From a bacterium (GTDB lineage: Bacteria > Zhuqueibacterota > Zhuqueibacteria > Zhuqueibacterales > Zhuqueibacteraceae), in contig JAKLJX010000003.1 in assembly GCA_023150945.1 (NCBI GenBank), forward strand, positions 225,164-289,163: DNA of 64,000 nt, read 5' to 3'. Below the pieces are notes generated by a model. It was given only the letters and a program-made list of their open reading frames with translations, had not been told where the DNA came from and did no database searches. The position numbers and the translations under genes were made by a program. Shown one piece after another: positions 45,292 through 55,196 of this stretch; the stretch's first letter is position 1; each line of letters starts with the position of its first letter.

Positions 45292-48200
45292 TTACTTCAA
45301 CAAGGTCATGCGGTTCGTTTTCTTGAAATTGCCGAATTCCAGCGAGTAGATGTACACGCCGCTGGCGACGCGCTGGCCCTTGTCGTTCTTGCCGTCCCAG
45401 CGCACGCGCTGGCGGCCGGCGCTTTGCAGCTCGTCTTTCACCAGCGTGCGCACCACGCGGCCCATCATGTCGTAGATGCGCAGGCTGACCTTCTTGTTGA
45501 GCGGCAAAACGTATTCGAGGGTGGTCTCGGGGTTGAAGGGGTTGGGATAGTTTTGCTCGAGCACATAGTCCTCGGGCGTGATGAAGTCCACGGCATGCTG
45601 CTCGACGCCGGTGCCGCTACCGACAAACTCGAAGCGCTGGAACGACCAGCTCTTCGGATTTTTGATTTTGGTGAACACGGAATCGTACTTGCCGGCGGCG
45701 GCATTCCACGTCAGGCTCAGCGTGCCGATGCTGTCCTGATTCGATTGGAAACTGGCGAGCAGCTCATAGTTGCCGTCGTCGTCGAAGTCGATGCCCTGGC
45801 CGTTCCATTCCGCCTGGACTTTGGAGGCAAAAACGTTGCTGACGGACTGGGTCGTTGTTATCACGCCCAGGGAGTCTTTCACGACAATGTCGATGGCGCT
45901 GGTTTCGGAGCCTGTGAAGATATCCGGCTCGCCGGTGTAGATCACCTTGGTGGTATAATCGCCGGGATTGCGGGGATTGCTGCCGGTCAACTCGGCGCTC
46001 ACGATCGTACGGGGGAACCCGGCGCCGGAGAAGATGTTCGCGCGACCGTTTTTGTCAACATCGAACATGCTGGTCCAGAAATTGGCAAAGTTTGGAACGA
46101 CCTTGACAACGTGCGAAGCATCGATTGCAAGCACGTCGTCGCCGGGATTGTAGTCGATCACCCACAAATCGCCGGTTTGGTAGGCAACGAAGAAAGCCTC
46201 GTCATTGCCGTCGCCGTCGACATCGCCCGCAGTGCCACCGAACAAGGCAACGTAGTCATCGGGCGAGGTCGCCTGCAGGTAGCGGGTGGGAGAATTGGGA
46301 TCAGGCGCTTGATAGGCATTCGGGCCGGTGACGGCGACATTGTAGAAGTTGAAGAAATTCCACGTGTGATTGACAATTTCCCAATTGCCGTCGCCGTTGA
46401 GATCGGCGGGAACGGCATGATAGGGCGAGCCACCGCCGTAACTGCCGCGATCGACGAAGAACTCGGTCACCCAGCTTTCAAAGCTGCCGCCGGAATTGTG
46501 TTCGATGTCGCCGACGACCGAAGTCACGAGCAAACCGCGTTTGCCACCCGCCGCATTCCGCCGGATGCTGAGCAGCAATTCTTGTTTGCCGTCTTTGTCG
46601 ACGTCGATGACATAGGGAATCCCTTCGTGATCGGCGCGAAAGGCTTTGTAATCCGCGGTGCAGCAGGTGTCGGTCTCGGTGTTCACGACCGAGGAATACT
46701 TGGTGCCGTAGTTGTCGCTCCCAACCACGCCATCCCATTCGTAGACGTAGTAGCCGGAAGGCTCAGAGGCGAGCGGAAAGATGATTTCGGGTTTGTTGTC
46801 GCCGTCCAGATCGCCCACCGAAACCACACGCGGATTGGATCCCGGGTAGCGGTTCACACCGGCAGCGGTGTCCGGCGGTGATGACCACGCCAACTCGAAC
46901 TTGTCCGCGGACTTGTTGTATTCGAACAACCGCACGCCCAGGCCGGCATAGTCGGTCAAGATCATTTCCCTATTGCCGTCTTGATCGAGATCAAAGCCGC
47001 CGATCACCGTGCGGCTGTTGCCCGTGTTATCCTCCGCGTAGAGCGCATCGACATCGTCGTGCATGATTTGATTGCGTTGCTCCCAGCCGTCCGCCACCTT
47101 GTCCGCGGTGGTGGGATCATACTCCAGCACCACGATCAGCGGCTGGCTGGGCTCGTCGGCGTAGCGGTTGGTGATCACGACCTCGCGCAGGCCGTCGCCA
47201 TCCAGGTCCACCGGCGAGAGGCGCAGCGGATACCAGAAATCCACCGGATCGCCCGTGCTGTCCAGAATCTTCGTCCACTCATAGCTGGTGGAGTCGGCAG
47301 GCGAGCCGATGCCGAGGTATTCGATGCGATAGACTTTTTCACGGTTGCCGGCATTGGCAATGATGTCCCAGCGGCCGTCGCGGTCAATGTCGCCGAGGTC
47401 GGCGCCGCGGCCGGTGGTTTGGGGATCGAACTTGCCGACGCGTTTGAAGTTGTCGACGGTGAGCGTGGCCACGTCATCGACGCCGTCCAGGAAGTAGAGC
47501 ACGCCGTTCGACATCGGGAACCAGGCTTCGAGCTTGTCATCCCTGTCGATGTTAGCGAACAAGAGCTTGTGGCGATTGAGCGATCCCGGATCATTCTCCG
47601 GAAAGATACCATTGAGATCGACTTGCAGCGCGTAGGTATCCTCGCCGGTGGCTTCGAAAATGGTGAAGCTGAAGTTGTCCCAGGTGTTGAACCAGATTTC
47701 CTTCTTGCCGTCGCCGTCGAAGTCGACCACGTCCACGTCATAAGCCGCGCCGCCGCCGAGCAAATCCTCCCCGGCCGAGAACTCGACTTCAAAGGAAGCA
47801 AAATCGTCGAAGGTGGGTGAGGTCATTTCGACCACCAGCATTTCGCGCCGGCCGCTGGTGCGCGATTGCACCACGATCTCGATCTTGCCGTCGCCGTCGA
47901 CGTCATCCATTTTGATGCCCGCGGGGCGAAAGTCCACCGCCGGATCCTTGCCGAGATCATAAGTCAGCGTGGGGTTGGCGGGAAAAGCGCCGGTATCGTC
48001 TTGTTCGAAGATGAAAAGCTTGTTGGGATTGTTGATGGTGGGCACCCCAAAATAGATCTCCCATTTGCCGTCGCTGTCAATGTCGCCATAGGTCAGCGCC
48101 GGCAGGGAGTTGGAGCCTTCCGGCATGGTGTAATGCCAGACATGGGTGTATTGATCGTTGCCGGTCGCCTCATACAGATAGACATCGAGAAAGCCGGGAT

Positions 48201-48462
48201 CGGGGCCTGCCGGTGAAAGGGTTTCATCGGTGGCGAACAGAAACTCGCGGCGGCCGTCGCGGTCGAAATCCATGCCGACTTCGACTTTGCTGCTGCCGAA
48301 ATACTGCACGTCGCGGAAATTGCCGTCAGTGCGCGGATTCAACGCCCAGGAGATTTTGAACCCCGGGCCGGTGTTGTATTGCGCTTGCGCCGCCTGCGGC
48401 CACAGGCCGGTAAGCAGCAGCGCCAGCGTCGCGCCAGTAAAACACGTTACCACTTTTCCCAT
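45292..48462 (-). CDS. Secreted FG-GAP/VCBS-repeat protein with FlgD-like C-terminal sorting domain
   Basis: 1056 residues. Signal peptide about 1-28 (GATLALLLTGLWPQAAQAQ). Many repeats of the form DxDxDGxxE (for example DIDSDGKWEIYF, DVDGDGKIEIVV, DIDRDGRWDI) fit a beta-propeller with Ca2+ sites. The C-terminus carries NYPNPFNPETTLEYVLP, SLRIYDMMGRVV, RWDGKNDKGQRVASGVYIY and MTLLK, a FlgD Ig-like/type IX-like sorting domain. ATG 48462 has GGAGGTAC upstream; the frame is open to 48546. Probable cell-surface protein of unknown role. Confidence 0.9.
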   Translation of the reverse strand: MGKVVTCFTGATLALLLTGLWPQAAQAQYNTGPGFKISWALNPRTDGNFRDVQYFGSSKVEVGMDFDRDGRREFLFATDETLSPAGPDPGFLDVYLYEATGNDQYTHVWHYTMPEGSNSLPALTYGDIDSDGKWEIYFGVPTINNPNKLFIFEQDDTGAFPANPTLTYDLGKDPAVDFRPAGIKMDDVDGDGKIEIVVQSRTSGRREMLVVEMTSPTFDDFASFEVEFSAGEDLLGGGAAYDVDVVDFDGDGKKEIWFNTWDNFSFTIFEATGEDTYALQVDLNGIFPENDPGSLNRHKLLFANIDRDDKLEAWFPMSNGVLYFLDGVDDVATLTVDNFKRVGKFDPQTTGRGADLGDIDRDGRWDIIANAGNREKVYRIEYLGIGSPADSTSYEWTKILDSTGDPVDFWYPLRLSPVDLDGDGLREVVITNRYADEPSQPLIVVLEYDPTTADKVADGWEQRNQIMHDDVDALYAEDNTGNSRTVIGGFDLDQDGNREMILTDYAGLGVRLFEYNKSADKFELAWSSPPDTAAGVNRYPGSNPRVVSVGDLDGDNKPEIIFPLASEPSGYYVYEWDGVVGSDNYGTKYSSVVNTETDTCCTADYKAFRADHEGIPYVIDVDKDGKQELLLSIRRNAAGGKRGLLVTSVVGDIEHNSGGSFESWVTEFFVDRGSYGGGSPYHAVPADLNGDGNWEIVNHTWNFFNFYNVAVTGPNAYQAPDPNSPTRYLQATSPDDYVALFGGTAGDVDGDGNDEAFFVAYQTGDLWVIDYNPGDDVLAIDASHVVKVVPNFANFWTSMFDVDKNGRANIFSGAGFPRTIVSAELTGSNPRNPGDYTTKVIYTGEPDIFTGSETSAIDIVVKDSLGVITTTQSVSNVFASKVQAEWNGQGIDFDDDGNYELLASFQSNQDSIGTLSLTWNAAAGKYDSVFTKIKNPKSWSFQRFEFVGSGTGVEQHAVDFITPEDYVLEQNYPNPFNPETTLEYVLPLNKKVSLRIYDMMGRVVRTLVKDELQSAGRQRVRWDGKNDKGQRVASGVYIYSLEFGNFKKTNRMTLLK

Positions 48463-48977
48463 CGCGTACCTCCATTCAATGGATAAAGCCAGTACTGCAG
48501 TGAATTGAACGAGTCGAATTGCCGGTGAGGGATGCCCGCTGCACACGTCGGCGCAGTTTGTCGCAGGCGGGACTGCTGAAAATCAATTGAAGTGAAAGTG
48601 AAGGGTCGTGGTTTGATCGTGCCGTCTGTCAAGACCATTCGTTTTCGCAGCCAAGCTACTGGTTCGAGGGATGGTAAGAGTCCTGTTCGAGGCCGAAGGC
48701 TCCCCTCCGGGGGCCGGCATGTTGACCATTGGGTGATGGTTGCGATGCGCGCGGTATTGCATGTGCCGGTTCGCGTCAACCGGCGTTGGCTTGTGGAGCG
48801 GCAATATAGAAGCTTTTGGGCATGCTGTCAAGCGCCTTTTTCTCCCAAAGGTATTCCTCCCCGCGGCCAGGTCGTAATTCGTGTCCGTCTGGAATGGTTC
48901 CGACCTCGGCTGCGTTGAGATTTCGAAAACCGCGCGTGCCGTGGCAACTCAGAGGATGCTGAGGCAACGGCCAGGCC

Positions 48978-49257
48978 GTTGCAGGAACATGTTCTCGGAA
49001 GATCGCGAGTTGTGACGGAGACGAACGGGTGTCCGTCCAACAACACCACCGCCCGGGCGGTTTTTCATTTCGTTGCAGGAACATGTTCTCGGAAGATCGC
49101 GAGTTGGGAGGAGACGAACGGGTGTCTGTCCAACAACACCACCGCCCGGGCGGTTTTTCATTTCGTTGCAGAAACATGTTCTCGGAAGATCGCGAGTTGG
49201 GACGGCGACGAACGGGTGTCCGTCCGACAACACCACCGCCCGGGCGCTTCATCACGA
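48978..49257 (+). repeat. Tandem 94-bp repeat, three copies, each with a terminator-like palindrome
   Basis: Copies begin at 48978, 49072 and 49165 with GTTGCAGGAACATGTTCTCG. Each contains a 12-bp palindrome CCGCCCGGGCGG; copies 1 and 2 follow it with TTTTT (49049-49065, 49142-49158), while copy 3 has lost the last base and the T-run. A fourth isolated palindrome plus T-run is at 49301-49317. Frames through the array are repeat artefacts. The intergenic region 48463-49481 contains nothing else I can support. Confidence 0.9.
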
Positions 49258-49481
49258 AGAGGAGCGAGTGTTATTCGAGTTGTGCACGCTTCAGGGCCCA
49301 GCGCCCGGGCGGTTTTTCCATTTCTGGATAGAGACCAATTACATAACCGCAAAGTCGCCGGCAGTGCGGAGAAAAGCCTGGTGCTGGGTAACAGGCTCCT
49401 CGATCGAATCGGATGAATGATTTGGGATTATACCTGAGTATTCACAAGTTCCTTTCGGGATGACAGTGGTGATGAAACGCA

Positions 49482-50525
49482 CTAACGGCTCTCCAGCTTG
49501 CTGATGTTTTCAAAATAAGGCGGCCGAATGACGCCGGCTTCGGTGATGATGGCGGTGATCAGCGCGTGCGGGGTGACATCGAAAGCGGGATTATAGACGC
49601 GGCAGCCCTCGGGTGCGGTGCGGCGGCCGAAGCCCTGCGTCACCTCCTCCCCGGCGCGCTCCTCGATGGGAATCTCTGCGCCCGAGCTTTTGCTGAAATC
49701 AATGGTGGAAACCGGCGCGGCCACATAGAACGGAATGCCGTGGCGCTGCGCATGCACTGCCAGGCCGTACGTGCCGATCTTGTTGGCGGTATCGCCGTTG
49801 CGCGCGATGCGGTCGGCGCCGACGATGCAGAAATCAATGTGGTGGCGTTGCATCACGAAGGCGGCGGCGCTGTCGCAGATGAGCGTGCAGGGAATGCCCT
49901 CGTTTTGCAGTTCCCACATGTTCAAGCGCGCGCCCTGCAGCAGCGGCCGGGTTTCATCGACGAACACGTGCAGGCGTTTGCCCTGGCTGTGCGCGGCGAA
50001 CAGCACGCCCACGCCGGTGCCGTAATCGGCGGTGGCGAGCGCGCCGGTGCTGCAATGCGTGATGACGTTGGCCTGATCGGGCACCAACTCGGCGCCGTGG
50101 CGGCCCATGGCGCGGCTCACCACGCGGTCGCGTTCATGAATATCGAAGGCCTCGGCGAACAGGGCTTCTTTGATCTCGGTGACCGAGGTCTCGCGCAGTT
50201 TGAATGCCACTGCCTGCATGCGATCGAGCGCCCAGCCGAGATTGACGGCCGTCGGCCGCGTGCCGCGCAGGTAGCGAATGGCGCGATCCATTTCCAGAAA
50301 GAGGGCCTCCTTGCCGTCTTCTTCCTGGAGGCGCTGTACGCTGAGCAGCACGCCGAAGGCAGCGGCAATGCCGAGGGCCGGCGCGCCGCGCACGCGCAAG
50401 TGTTTGATGGCCTCGCCGAGATCATCCACTTCGTCGATATCGAGATGGATCAGCTCTGCGGGCAGGCGGGTTTGATCGATCAACCGAACTTTGTGGTGGC
50501 GCCATTCGATGGTGGTCACCGGCAT
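49482..50525 (-). CDS. mtnA: S-methyl-5-thioribose-1-phosphate isomerase
   Basis: 347 residues, eIF2B-alpha-like fold. Family motifs are RGAPALGIAAAFG near residue 50, THCSTGALATADYGTG with the catalytic Cys, and GADRIARNGDTANKIGTYGLA with the catalytic Asp. NPAFDVTPHALI ends the core. It isomerises methylthioribose-1-phosphate to the ribulose form in methionine salvage. AAGGAG lies 8 nt before ATG 50525. No other salvage genes are in the window. Confidence 0.95.
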   Translation of the reverse strand: MPVTTIEWRHHKVRLIDQTRLPAELIHLDIDEVDDLGEAIKHLRVRGAPALGIAAAFGVLLSVQRLQEEDGKEALFLEMDRAIRYLRGTRPTAVNLGWALDRMQAVAFKLRETSVTEIKEALFAEAFDIHERDRVVSRAMGRHGAELVPDQANVITHCSTGALATADYGTGVGVLFAAHSQGKRLHVFVDETRPLLQGARLNMWELQNEGIPCTLICDSAAAFVMQRHHIDFCIVGADRIARNGDTANKIGTYGLAVHAQRHGIPFYVAAPVSTIDFSKSSGAEIPIEERAGEEVTQGFGRRTAPEGCRVYNPAFDVTPHALITAIITEAGVIRPPYFENISKLESR

Positions 50526-50719
50526 AGCCCTCTCCTTATTAAGGTCGGGTGGAATTGCGCTGCAATAGTTGGATCCCGGCCGGCGGCAACAGGCGGCGGA
50601 AGCAGTTCAGGGGCCGGCGGGAGCGGATTTGTTTTGGCCTAAGAAAGAGATTTTGCCTTCAAAGTCAACCCTGGCGGCCATCTTTTCGCGAGTGGCAGCC
50701 GCAGCGTCCAAATTTCCGG

Positions 50720-50748
50720 TTGACAAACGTCCGCCGAATGCTTAATAT
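50720..50748 (+). promoter_or_regulatory. Sigma70-type promoter of the polyprenyl synthase operon
   Basis: TTGACA (50720-50725) and TAATAT (50743-50748) are 17 bp apart. The leader of about 110 nt contains a 31-codon frame (50757-50852) and a GGCCGG/CCGGCC hairpin before TTG 50865. The rest of 50526-50719 shows no gene. Confidence 0.65.
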
Positions 50749-50864
50749 TCAACGCCATGCAAGCAACTGAACCGCGAAAACTGCGTGCAATGTCTGACCA
50801 GAGACGATCATTTTTAGATAAAGGAGGCCGGTCCTTGCCGGCCGAGAAGTGAGAGGGATTTGGG

Positions 50865-51851
50865 TTGAAGCTGAAAGATATCATCGAGCCGATCAAAGAC
50901 GATCTCGAAGCGTTCGAGCAAGAGTACAAATCCCTTCTCAAATCCGACATTTTCTTGATTGACCAGGTTGTTCACTATCTCATCTCCCATCGCGGCAAGC
51001 GCTTGCGCCCGATCATCGTGCTGTTGATCAGCCGCATGAACGGCGCGCCTCCCACCATCAAGCGCTTGAAAGCCGCGGCCATTCTCGAACTGCTGCACAC
51101 CGCCACCCTGGTTCACGACGATGTCGTCGATGATTCCTATCGCCGCCGCGGCTTCCCCTCGATCAACTCGATCTGGAAGAACAAAGTCTCGGTGTTGATG
51201 GGCGACTATTTGTTCTCCAAATCGCTGCTGGCGATGCTGCACCTGGGCGACGCCAAGGCCTTTGCCATCATTTCGCGCACCGCCGAGCGCATGAGCCAGG
51301 GTGAACTCTTGCAGCTCGAGCGCAGCCGCGACTATTGGATGGAAGAGGCGATCTATTTCCGTTTGATCGCGGACAAAACCGCGGCGCTGATTGCCGCGGC
51401 CTGCCAACTCGGCGGCATGGCGAGCGAGCAATCCGATGCCGAGATCGAAGTCATGGGAGAATTCGGCGAGAAGGTGGGGATCGCGTTTCAAATCCGCGAT
51501 GATTTGCTCGATTTGCTCGGCGAGGAAAGCGTGATCGGCAAGCCGGTGGGCAACGACATTCGGGAAAACAAAATCACCCTGCCGCTGTTGCACGCCCTCA
51601 AGCAGGCCGCCAGACCGGAAGCCAAGGAGATCATTCGGCTGGTGCGGCGCGGCGCCACCTGGCGCTCGCGCAAACGTGACTATGAGCGCATCGTCGAGTT
51701 CATCAAGCGCCAGGGCGGCGTGGATTATGCCCATCAAACCGCCTGCCGCTTCTGCGAGGAAGCCCTGGCGCTCCTGGCGCCTTATCACAACTCGCCCTAC
51801 AAAGACGCGCTGACCAAACTGGTGCGCTTCATTACCATGCGCGAGCATTGA
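50865..51851 (+). CDS. Trans-polyprenyl diphosphate synthase
   Basis: 328 residues. First Asp-rich motif VHDDVVDDS (DDxxD) and second QIRDDLLDLLG are intact; HRGKRLRP and GKPVGNDIRENKITLP match long-chain synthases. It elongates allylic diphosphates with IPP, probably to the octaprenyl side chain of menaquinone. The start is TTG 50865 after GAGAGGG; the protein then begins MKLKDIIEPI, as in relatives. Its stop codon abuts the apbE GTG, so they form an operon. Confidence 0.93.
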   Translation: MKLKDIIEPIKDDLEAFEQEYKSLLKSDIFLIDQVVHYLISHRGKRLRPIIVLLISRMNGAPPTIKRLKAAAILELLHTATLVHDDVVDDSYRRRGFPSINSIWKNKVSVLMGDYLFSKSLLAMLHLGDAKAFAIISRTAERMSQGELLQLERSRDYWMEEAIYFRLIADKTAALIAAACQLGGMASEQSDAEIEVMGEFGEKVGIAFQIRDDLLDLLGEESVIGKPVGNDIRENKITLPLLHALKQAARPEAKEIIRLVRRGATWRSRKRDYERIVEFIKRQGGVDYAHQTACRFCEEALALLAPYHNSPYKDALTKLVRFITMREH

Positions 51852-52961
51852 GTGCCGGCCGCCGAATTGCAGCGACGATTCGCAGAAAAGGCGGCGGCCC
51901 GTGCCGGCTGCCGGGCCGCGGCGACGGTGGCGGCCGCGTTCTTTCTCAGTTGCCGGCTGGCGCCCGACATTCATACTGTCGCGCGCACCCGCGTGTTGAT
52001 GGACACCGTAGTATCCATCAAAGTCCACTTGCCGGATTCGAGCCGGCAGGAGGCGGCGATTGCGGCGATCACTGCCGCCTTTGCCGAAATCGGCCGCCTC
52101 GACTCCGCGCTGTCATCTTACCGGGAGGACAGCGAAGTGGCGGCGCTCAATCGCGCGGCCGCGCAAGCCGGTGCGCTCGCTGTTTCTGCGGAACTGGATA
52201 CGGTCTTGGCCGCTGCCCTCGCGGTCAGCCGCCGCAGCCACGGCGCATTTGATATCACCATTGCGCCGGTGCTCGAATTATGGGGCTTTGGCACGGACTC
52301 AGCCCGTGTGCCCACGGCCGAGGCCATCCGCGCACGCCTGCCGCGCGTCGGGTATCAGCATCTGCGCTTCACCGGCGCCGGCGCAGACGGCCAGGCGCAG
52401 GTTGAATTTGTGCGGAGCGGCATGATGGTTGACCTCGGCGGCATTGCGAAAGGCTATGCCGTTGATCGCGGCGTGCAAATGCTGCTCGCGCGCGGCTTTG
52501 CAGATGTGATGGTCGAAGCCGGCGGTGATTTGCGCGTGCATGCTTCCGCGTTGACCGCAGGTCGCATCAACATATGGGTACGCCATCCGCGCGCGGCCGA
52601 TCGCTTCTTCGCCCGCTTCAAAGCCGGCGGCGGGGCCGTTGCCACCAGCGGCGATTACGAACGCTATTTCGAACAAGCGGGCCGGCGTTATCATCATCTG
52701 CTCGATCCCCGAACCGGGTATCCGGCTGGGGCGGCAGAGGCCTCGCCGCAGATGTTGAGCGCCACGGTGGTTGCACCTACGGCCATGCTTGCGGATGCTT
52801 ATGCCACCGCGATTTTTGTGTTGGGACCGGCGGCCGGCATCGCATTGGCAGAGGAACTCGGACGGCTGGAGGCGTTGGTCATTTACCTGGAAGCGGGCGA
52901 GTTGCGCTGGCGCGCCACGGAGAATTTCAAGAAGAAGTTGGAGAGGAGGGAGGAGGATTGA
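51852..52961 (+). CDS. apbE: FAD:protein FMN transferase (ApbE), lipoprotein
   Basis: 369 residues. A lipobox-like AAAFFLSC near residue 35 suggests a periplasmic lipoprotein. ApbE motifs are MDTVVSIKVH, SSYREDSEVAALN, GMMVDLGGIAKGYAVDRG, EAGGDLRVHA and HHLLDPRTGYPA. It attaches FMN to Thr in flavoproteins such as NqrB/C or RnfG. The GTG start follows the upstream stop directly. No Nqr/Rnf genes are nearby. Pairing with a quinone-chain synthase hints at a respiratory role (inference). Confidence 0.94.
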   Translation: MPAAELQRRFAEKAAARAGCRAAATVAAAFFLSCRLAPDIHTVARTRVLMDTVVSIKVHLPDSSRQEAAIAAITAAFAEIGRLDSALSSYREDSEVAALNRAAAQAGALAVSAELDTVLAAALAVSRRSHGAFDITIAPVLELWGFGTDSARVPTAEAIRARLPRVGYQHLRFTGAGADGQAQVEFVRSGMMVDLGGIAKGYAVDRGVQMLLARGFADVMVEAGGDLRVHASALTAGRINIWVRHPRAADRFFARFKAGGGAVATSGDYERYFEQAGRRYHHLLDPRTGYPAGAAEASPQMLSATVVAPTAMLADAYATAIFVLGPAAGIALAEELGRLEALVIYLEAGELRWRATENFKKKLERREED

Positions 52962-53083
52962 GGTGTGGCCGGGCGGGTTTGCAGTCTGTTTGACAAGACA
53001 GCGTTGATCGCAAGATTGTTTATTGCAACTCAATCTCACCGCCTTTCTTTCGCTGGGCGGCGAATGTTTGAATTCAAGGCAGC

Positions 53084-54022
53084 ATGAGTCGAATTCTCAT
53101 TACCGGCGGCGCCGGTTTCCTCGGTTCTCACCTCTGTGAATTTCTCCTGCAAGGAGGCCACGAGGTGATTGCCCTGGACAATCTCTCGACGGGCACGATG
53201 ACGAACCTGGAGCCTCTGCTGGGCAGCCGGCTGCAATTCGTCAAGCATGACGTGACCGAATACCTCGCGGTCGCTGGCCGGCTCGATTACGTGCTGCATT
53301 TCGCCTCGCCGGCCAGTCCGATGGATTATCTGCAAATGCCGATTCAAACGTTGAAAGCCGGCGCGCTGGGAACGCATCGCGCGCTCGGCCTGGCCAAAGA
53401 CAAGGGCGCAACCTTTCTGCTGGCCTCGACTTCCGAAGTTTATGGCGATCCGCTGGAACATCCGCAGCGGGAAGAATATCTGGGCAACGTCAATCCGGTC
53501 GGGCCGCGCGGGGTTTATGATGAGGCCAAACGCTTTGCCGAGGCGCTGACCATGGCTTATCATCGCACGCACGGAGTGGACACCAAGATCGCGCGCATCT
53601 TCAACACCTATGGCCCGCGCATGCGCCTCCATGACGGCCGCGCGATTCCGGCTTTCGTGCGCCAGGCGCTGCGCCACGAACCGATCACGGTTTTTGGTGA
53701 CGGCAGCCAGACCCGCAGTTTCTGCTATGTCGATGATCTCATCGTCGGGCTGCACCGGCTGCTGCTGTCGGATTGCCATGAGCCGGTCAACCTCGGCAAT
53801 CCCCACGAAATGACCATTCGCGCGCTGGCCGAGGCGATCATTCAAGCGACCGGCAGCCGCAGTCGCATCGTGCAGAAACCGCTGCCTGCCGATGATCCCA
53901 AAACCCGCCAGCCCGACATCTCCCGCGCGCTCGCCTTGCTCGATTGGGAGCCGCGCGTGGGTTTTGCCGAGGGCTTGGCAGCCACCATTGCCTGGTATCG
54001 CCGGCAGATGGGACTGGCATGA
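53084..54022 (+). CDS. UDP-glucuronate decarboxylase-like NAD-dependent epimerase/dehydratase
   Basis: 312 residues, extended SDR. NAD motif [13 protein letters not shown] at residues 7-19. Catalytic residues are in ASTSEVYGD and YDEAKR (YxxxK). The strings [21 protein letters not shown] and [11 protein letters not shown] are typical of UXS enzymes that make UDP-xylose from UDP-glucuronate. It supplies sugar for surface polysaccharide and lies just before a GT9 glycosyltransferase. Other nucleotide-sugar epimerases are possible but less likely. Confidence 0.92.
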   Translation: MSRILITGGAGFLGSHLCEFLLQGGHEVIALDNLSTGTMTNLEPLLGSRLQFVKHDVTEYLAVAGRLDYVLHFASPASPMDYLQMPIQTLKAGALGTHRALGLAKDKGATFLLASTSEVYGDPLEHPQREEYLGNVNPVGPRGVYDEAKRFAEALTMAYHRTHGVDTKIARIFNTYGPRMRLHDGRAIPAFVRQALRHEPITVFGDGSQTRSFCYVDDLIVGLHRLLLSDCHEPVNLGNPHEMTIRALAEAIIQATGSRSRIVQKPLPADDPKTRQPDISRALALLDWEPRVGFAEGLAATIAWYRRQMGLA

Positions 54023-54104
54023 GCGCAGCGCTTCTGTGCGGGACGCGCCGGCGCCCGGCATCCGGCAAGGGCAGGCACGGCCGTGGGCCGGCCACGAGCA
54101 CATC

Positions 54105-55187
54105 ATGCCGCAACTCTCTTTAGCCGGCGGTGCGCCAACCCAGCCGGTGGAACGTATTTTGATTCTGCGGCTGAGTTCGATCGGCGACGTGGTGCTGGTC
54201 TCGCCGCTGCTGCGCGTGCTGCGGCGGCACTGGCCGCAGGCTGAGATCGATTTTGTGGTGAAGGCAGAGTTTGCCGATCTGGTGCAACACAATCCGCATC
54301 TCGATGCGGTTCATGTGGTGCACACCGCCGAGCGGCTGGCGGGTCTGCAGCGCCTGCGCGAGAAGCTGGCCAGCCGGCGTTACCAAGTCGTGCTTGATCT
54401 GCACAAGAATTTTCGCACGCAGTATTTGATTGGCGGCCTGGGCGCCGGACAAGTGCTGCGCTACCGCAAGCACGTGGTGCGGCGCTGGCTGCACGTCAAA
54501 TTCAAACTCGACACGATGCAGCCTCTGCCGCCGATCTATCTGCGCTATCTGCAGGCGGCGGCGGCCTTGGGTGTGAGGGATGATGGCGCGGGCACGGAGT
54601 TGCACTGGCTGCCCGGCCACGTGCAGGAGGCCGCGCACGCCCTCGCGCCGGCCAGCAGTGACGTCAACGTGCCGCTCATCGCGCTGGCGCCGGGAGCAGG
54701 TTATTTCACCAAACGCTGGCCGCCGGAATATTTTGCCGAGCTGGCTTCGCGCCTGATTGCTCGCGACCGTGAATGTTTGATTGCCGTGTTGGGCGGTGAA
54801 GAAGATCGCGCCGCGGGCCGGCAGATTGCAGCGGTTGCGGGCAGCCGGGTGATCGATCTCACCGGCCGGCTTTCCCTGTTGGCTGCGGCCGTGGTGCTGG
54901 CGCGCAGCCGGCTGGTGGTGGCCAATGATTCCGGCTTGATGCACATGGCGGAAGCGGTCAAAACGCCGGTGCTCATGCTCGCCGGTTCCACCACGCAGGC
55001 GTTGGGATTTTTCCCGCAGCGCCCGGAATCGCGCGTGCTGGAAAATCAGGCGCTCGCGTGCCGGCCCTGCAGCCACCTCGGCCATGCCGCGTGCCCGCGC
55101 CGGCACTTTCGCTGCATGCGGGATTTGACTCCGGCGCTGGCGCTGGCTGAACTCGAACGTTGGCTGCGGCCGGTGCCGCTTCGCTGA
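54105..55187 (+). CDS. Glycosyltransferase family 9 (ADP-heptose:LPS heptosyltransferase-like)
   Basis: 360 residues. GT9 motifs: ILILRLSSIGDVVLVSPLLRVLR at the N-terminus, DLHKNFRTQYL, LAPGAGYFTKRWPPEYFAELA, and the C-terminal nucleotide site ANDSGLMHMAEAVKTPVLMLAGSTT. The late segment CRPCSHLGHAACPRRHFRCMRDL is Cys/His-rich, as in heptosyltransferase II. It adds heptose or a related sugar to a lipid A core. ATG 54105 is chosen; the upstream open frame overlaps the epimerase gene in another frame. Confidence 0.91.
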   Translation: MPQLSLAGGAPTQPVERILILRLSSIGDVVLVSPLLRVLRRHWPQAEIDFVVKAEFADLVQHNPHLDAVHVVHTAERLAGLQRLREKLASRRYQVVLDLHKNFRTQYLIGGLGAGQVLRYRKHVVRRWLHVKFKLDTMQPLPPIYLRYLQAAAALGVRDDGAGTELHWLPGHVQEAAHALAPASSDVNVPLIALAPGAGYFTKRWPPEYFAELASRLIARDRECLIAVLGGEEDRAAGRQIAAVAGSRVIDLTGRLSLLAAAVVLARSRLVVANDSGLMHMAEAVKTPVLMLAGSTTQALGFFPQRPESRVLENQALACRPCSHLGHAACPRRHFRCMRDLTPALALAELERWLRPVPLR

Positions 55188-55196
55188 CGTTGTGCC

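Noticed and set aside
48776-49255. 159-residue minus-strand frame with internal repeats
   Set aside because: It is the translation of the 94-bp tandem array; the unit is not kept in frame between copies and there is no start signal.
48978-49257. CRISPR-like array
   Set aside because: The units are near-identical over their full 94 bp, so there are no unique spacers, and no cas genes are present.
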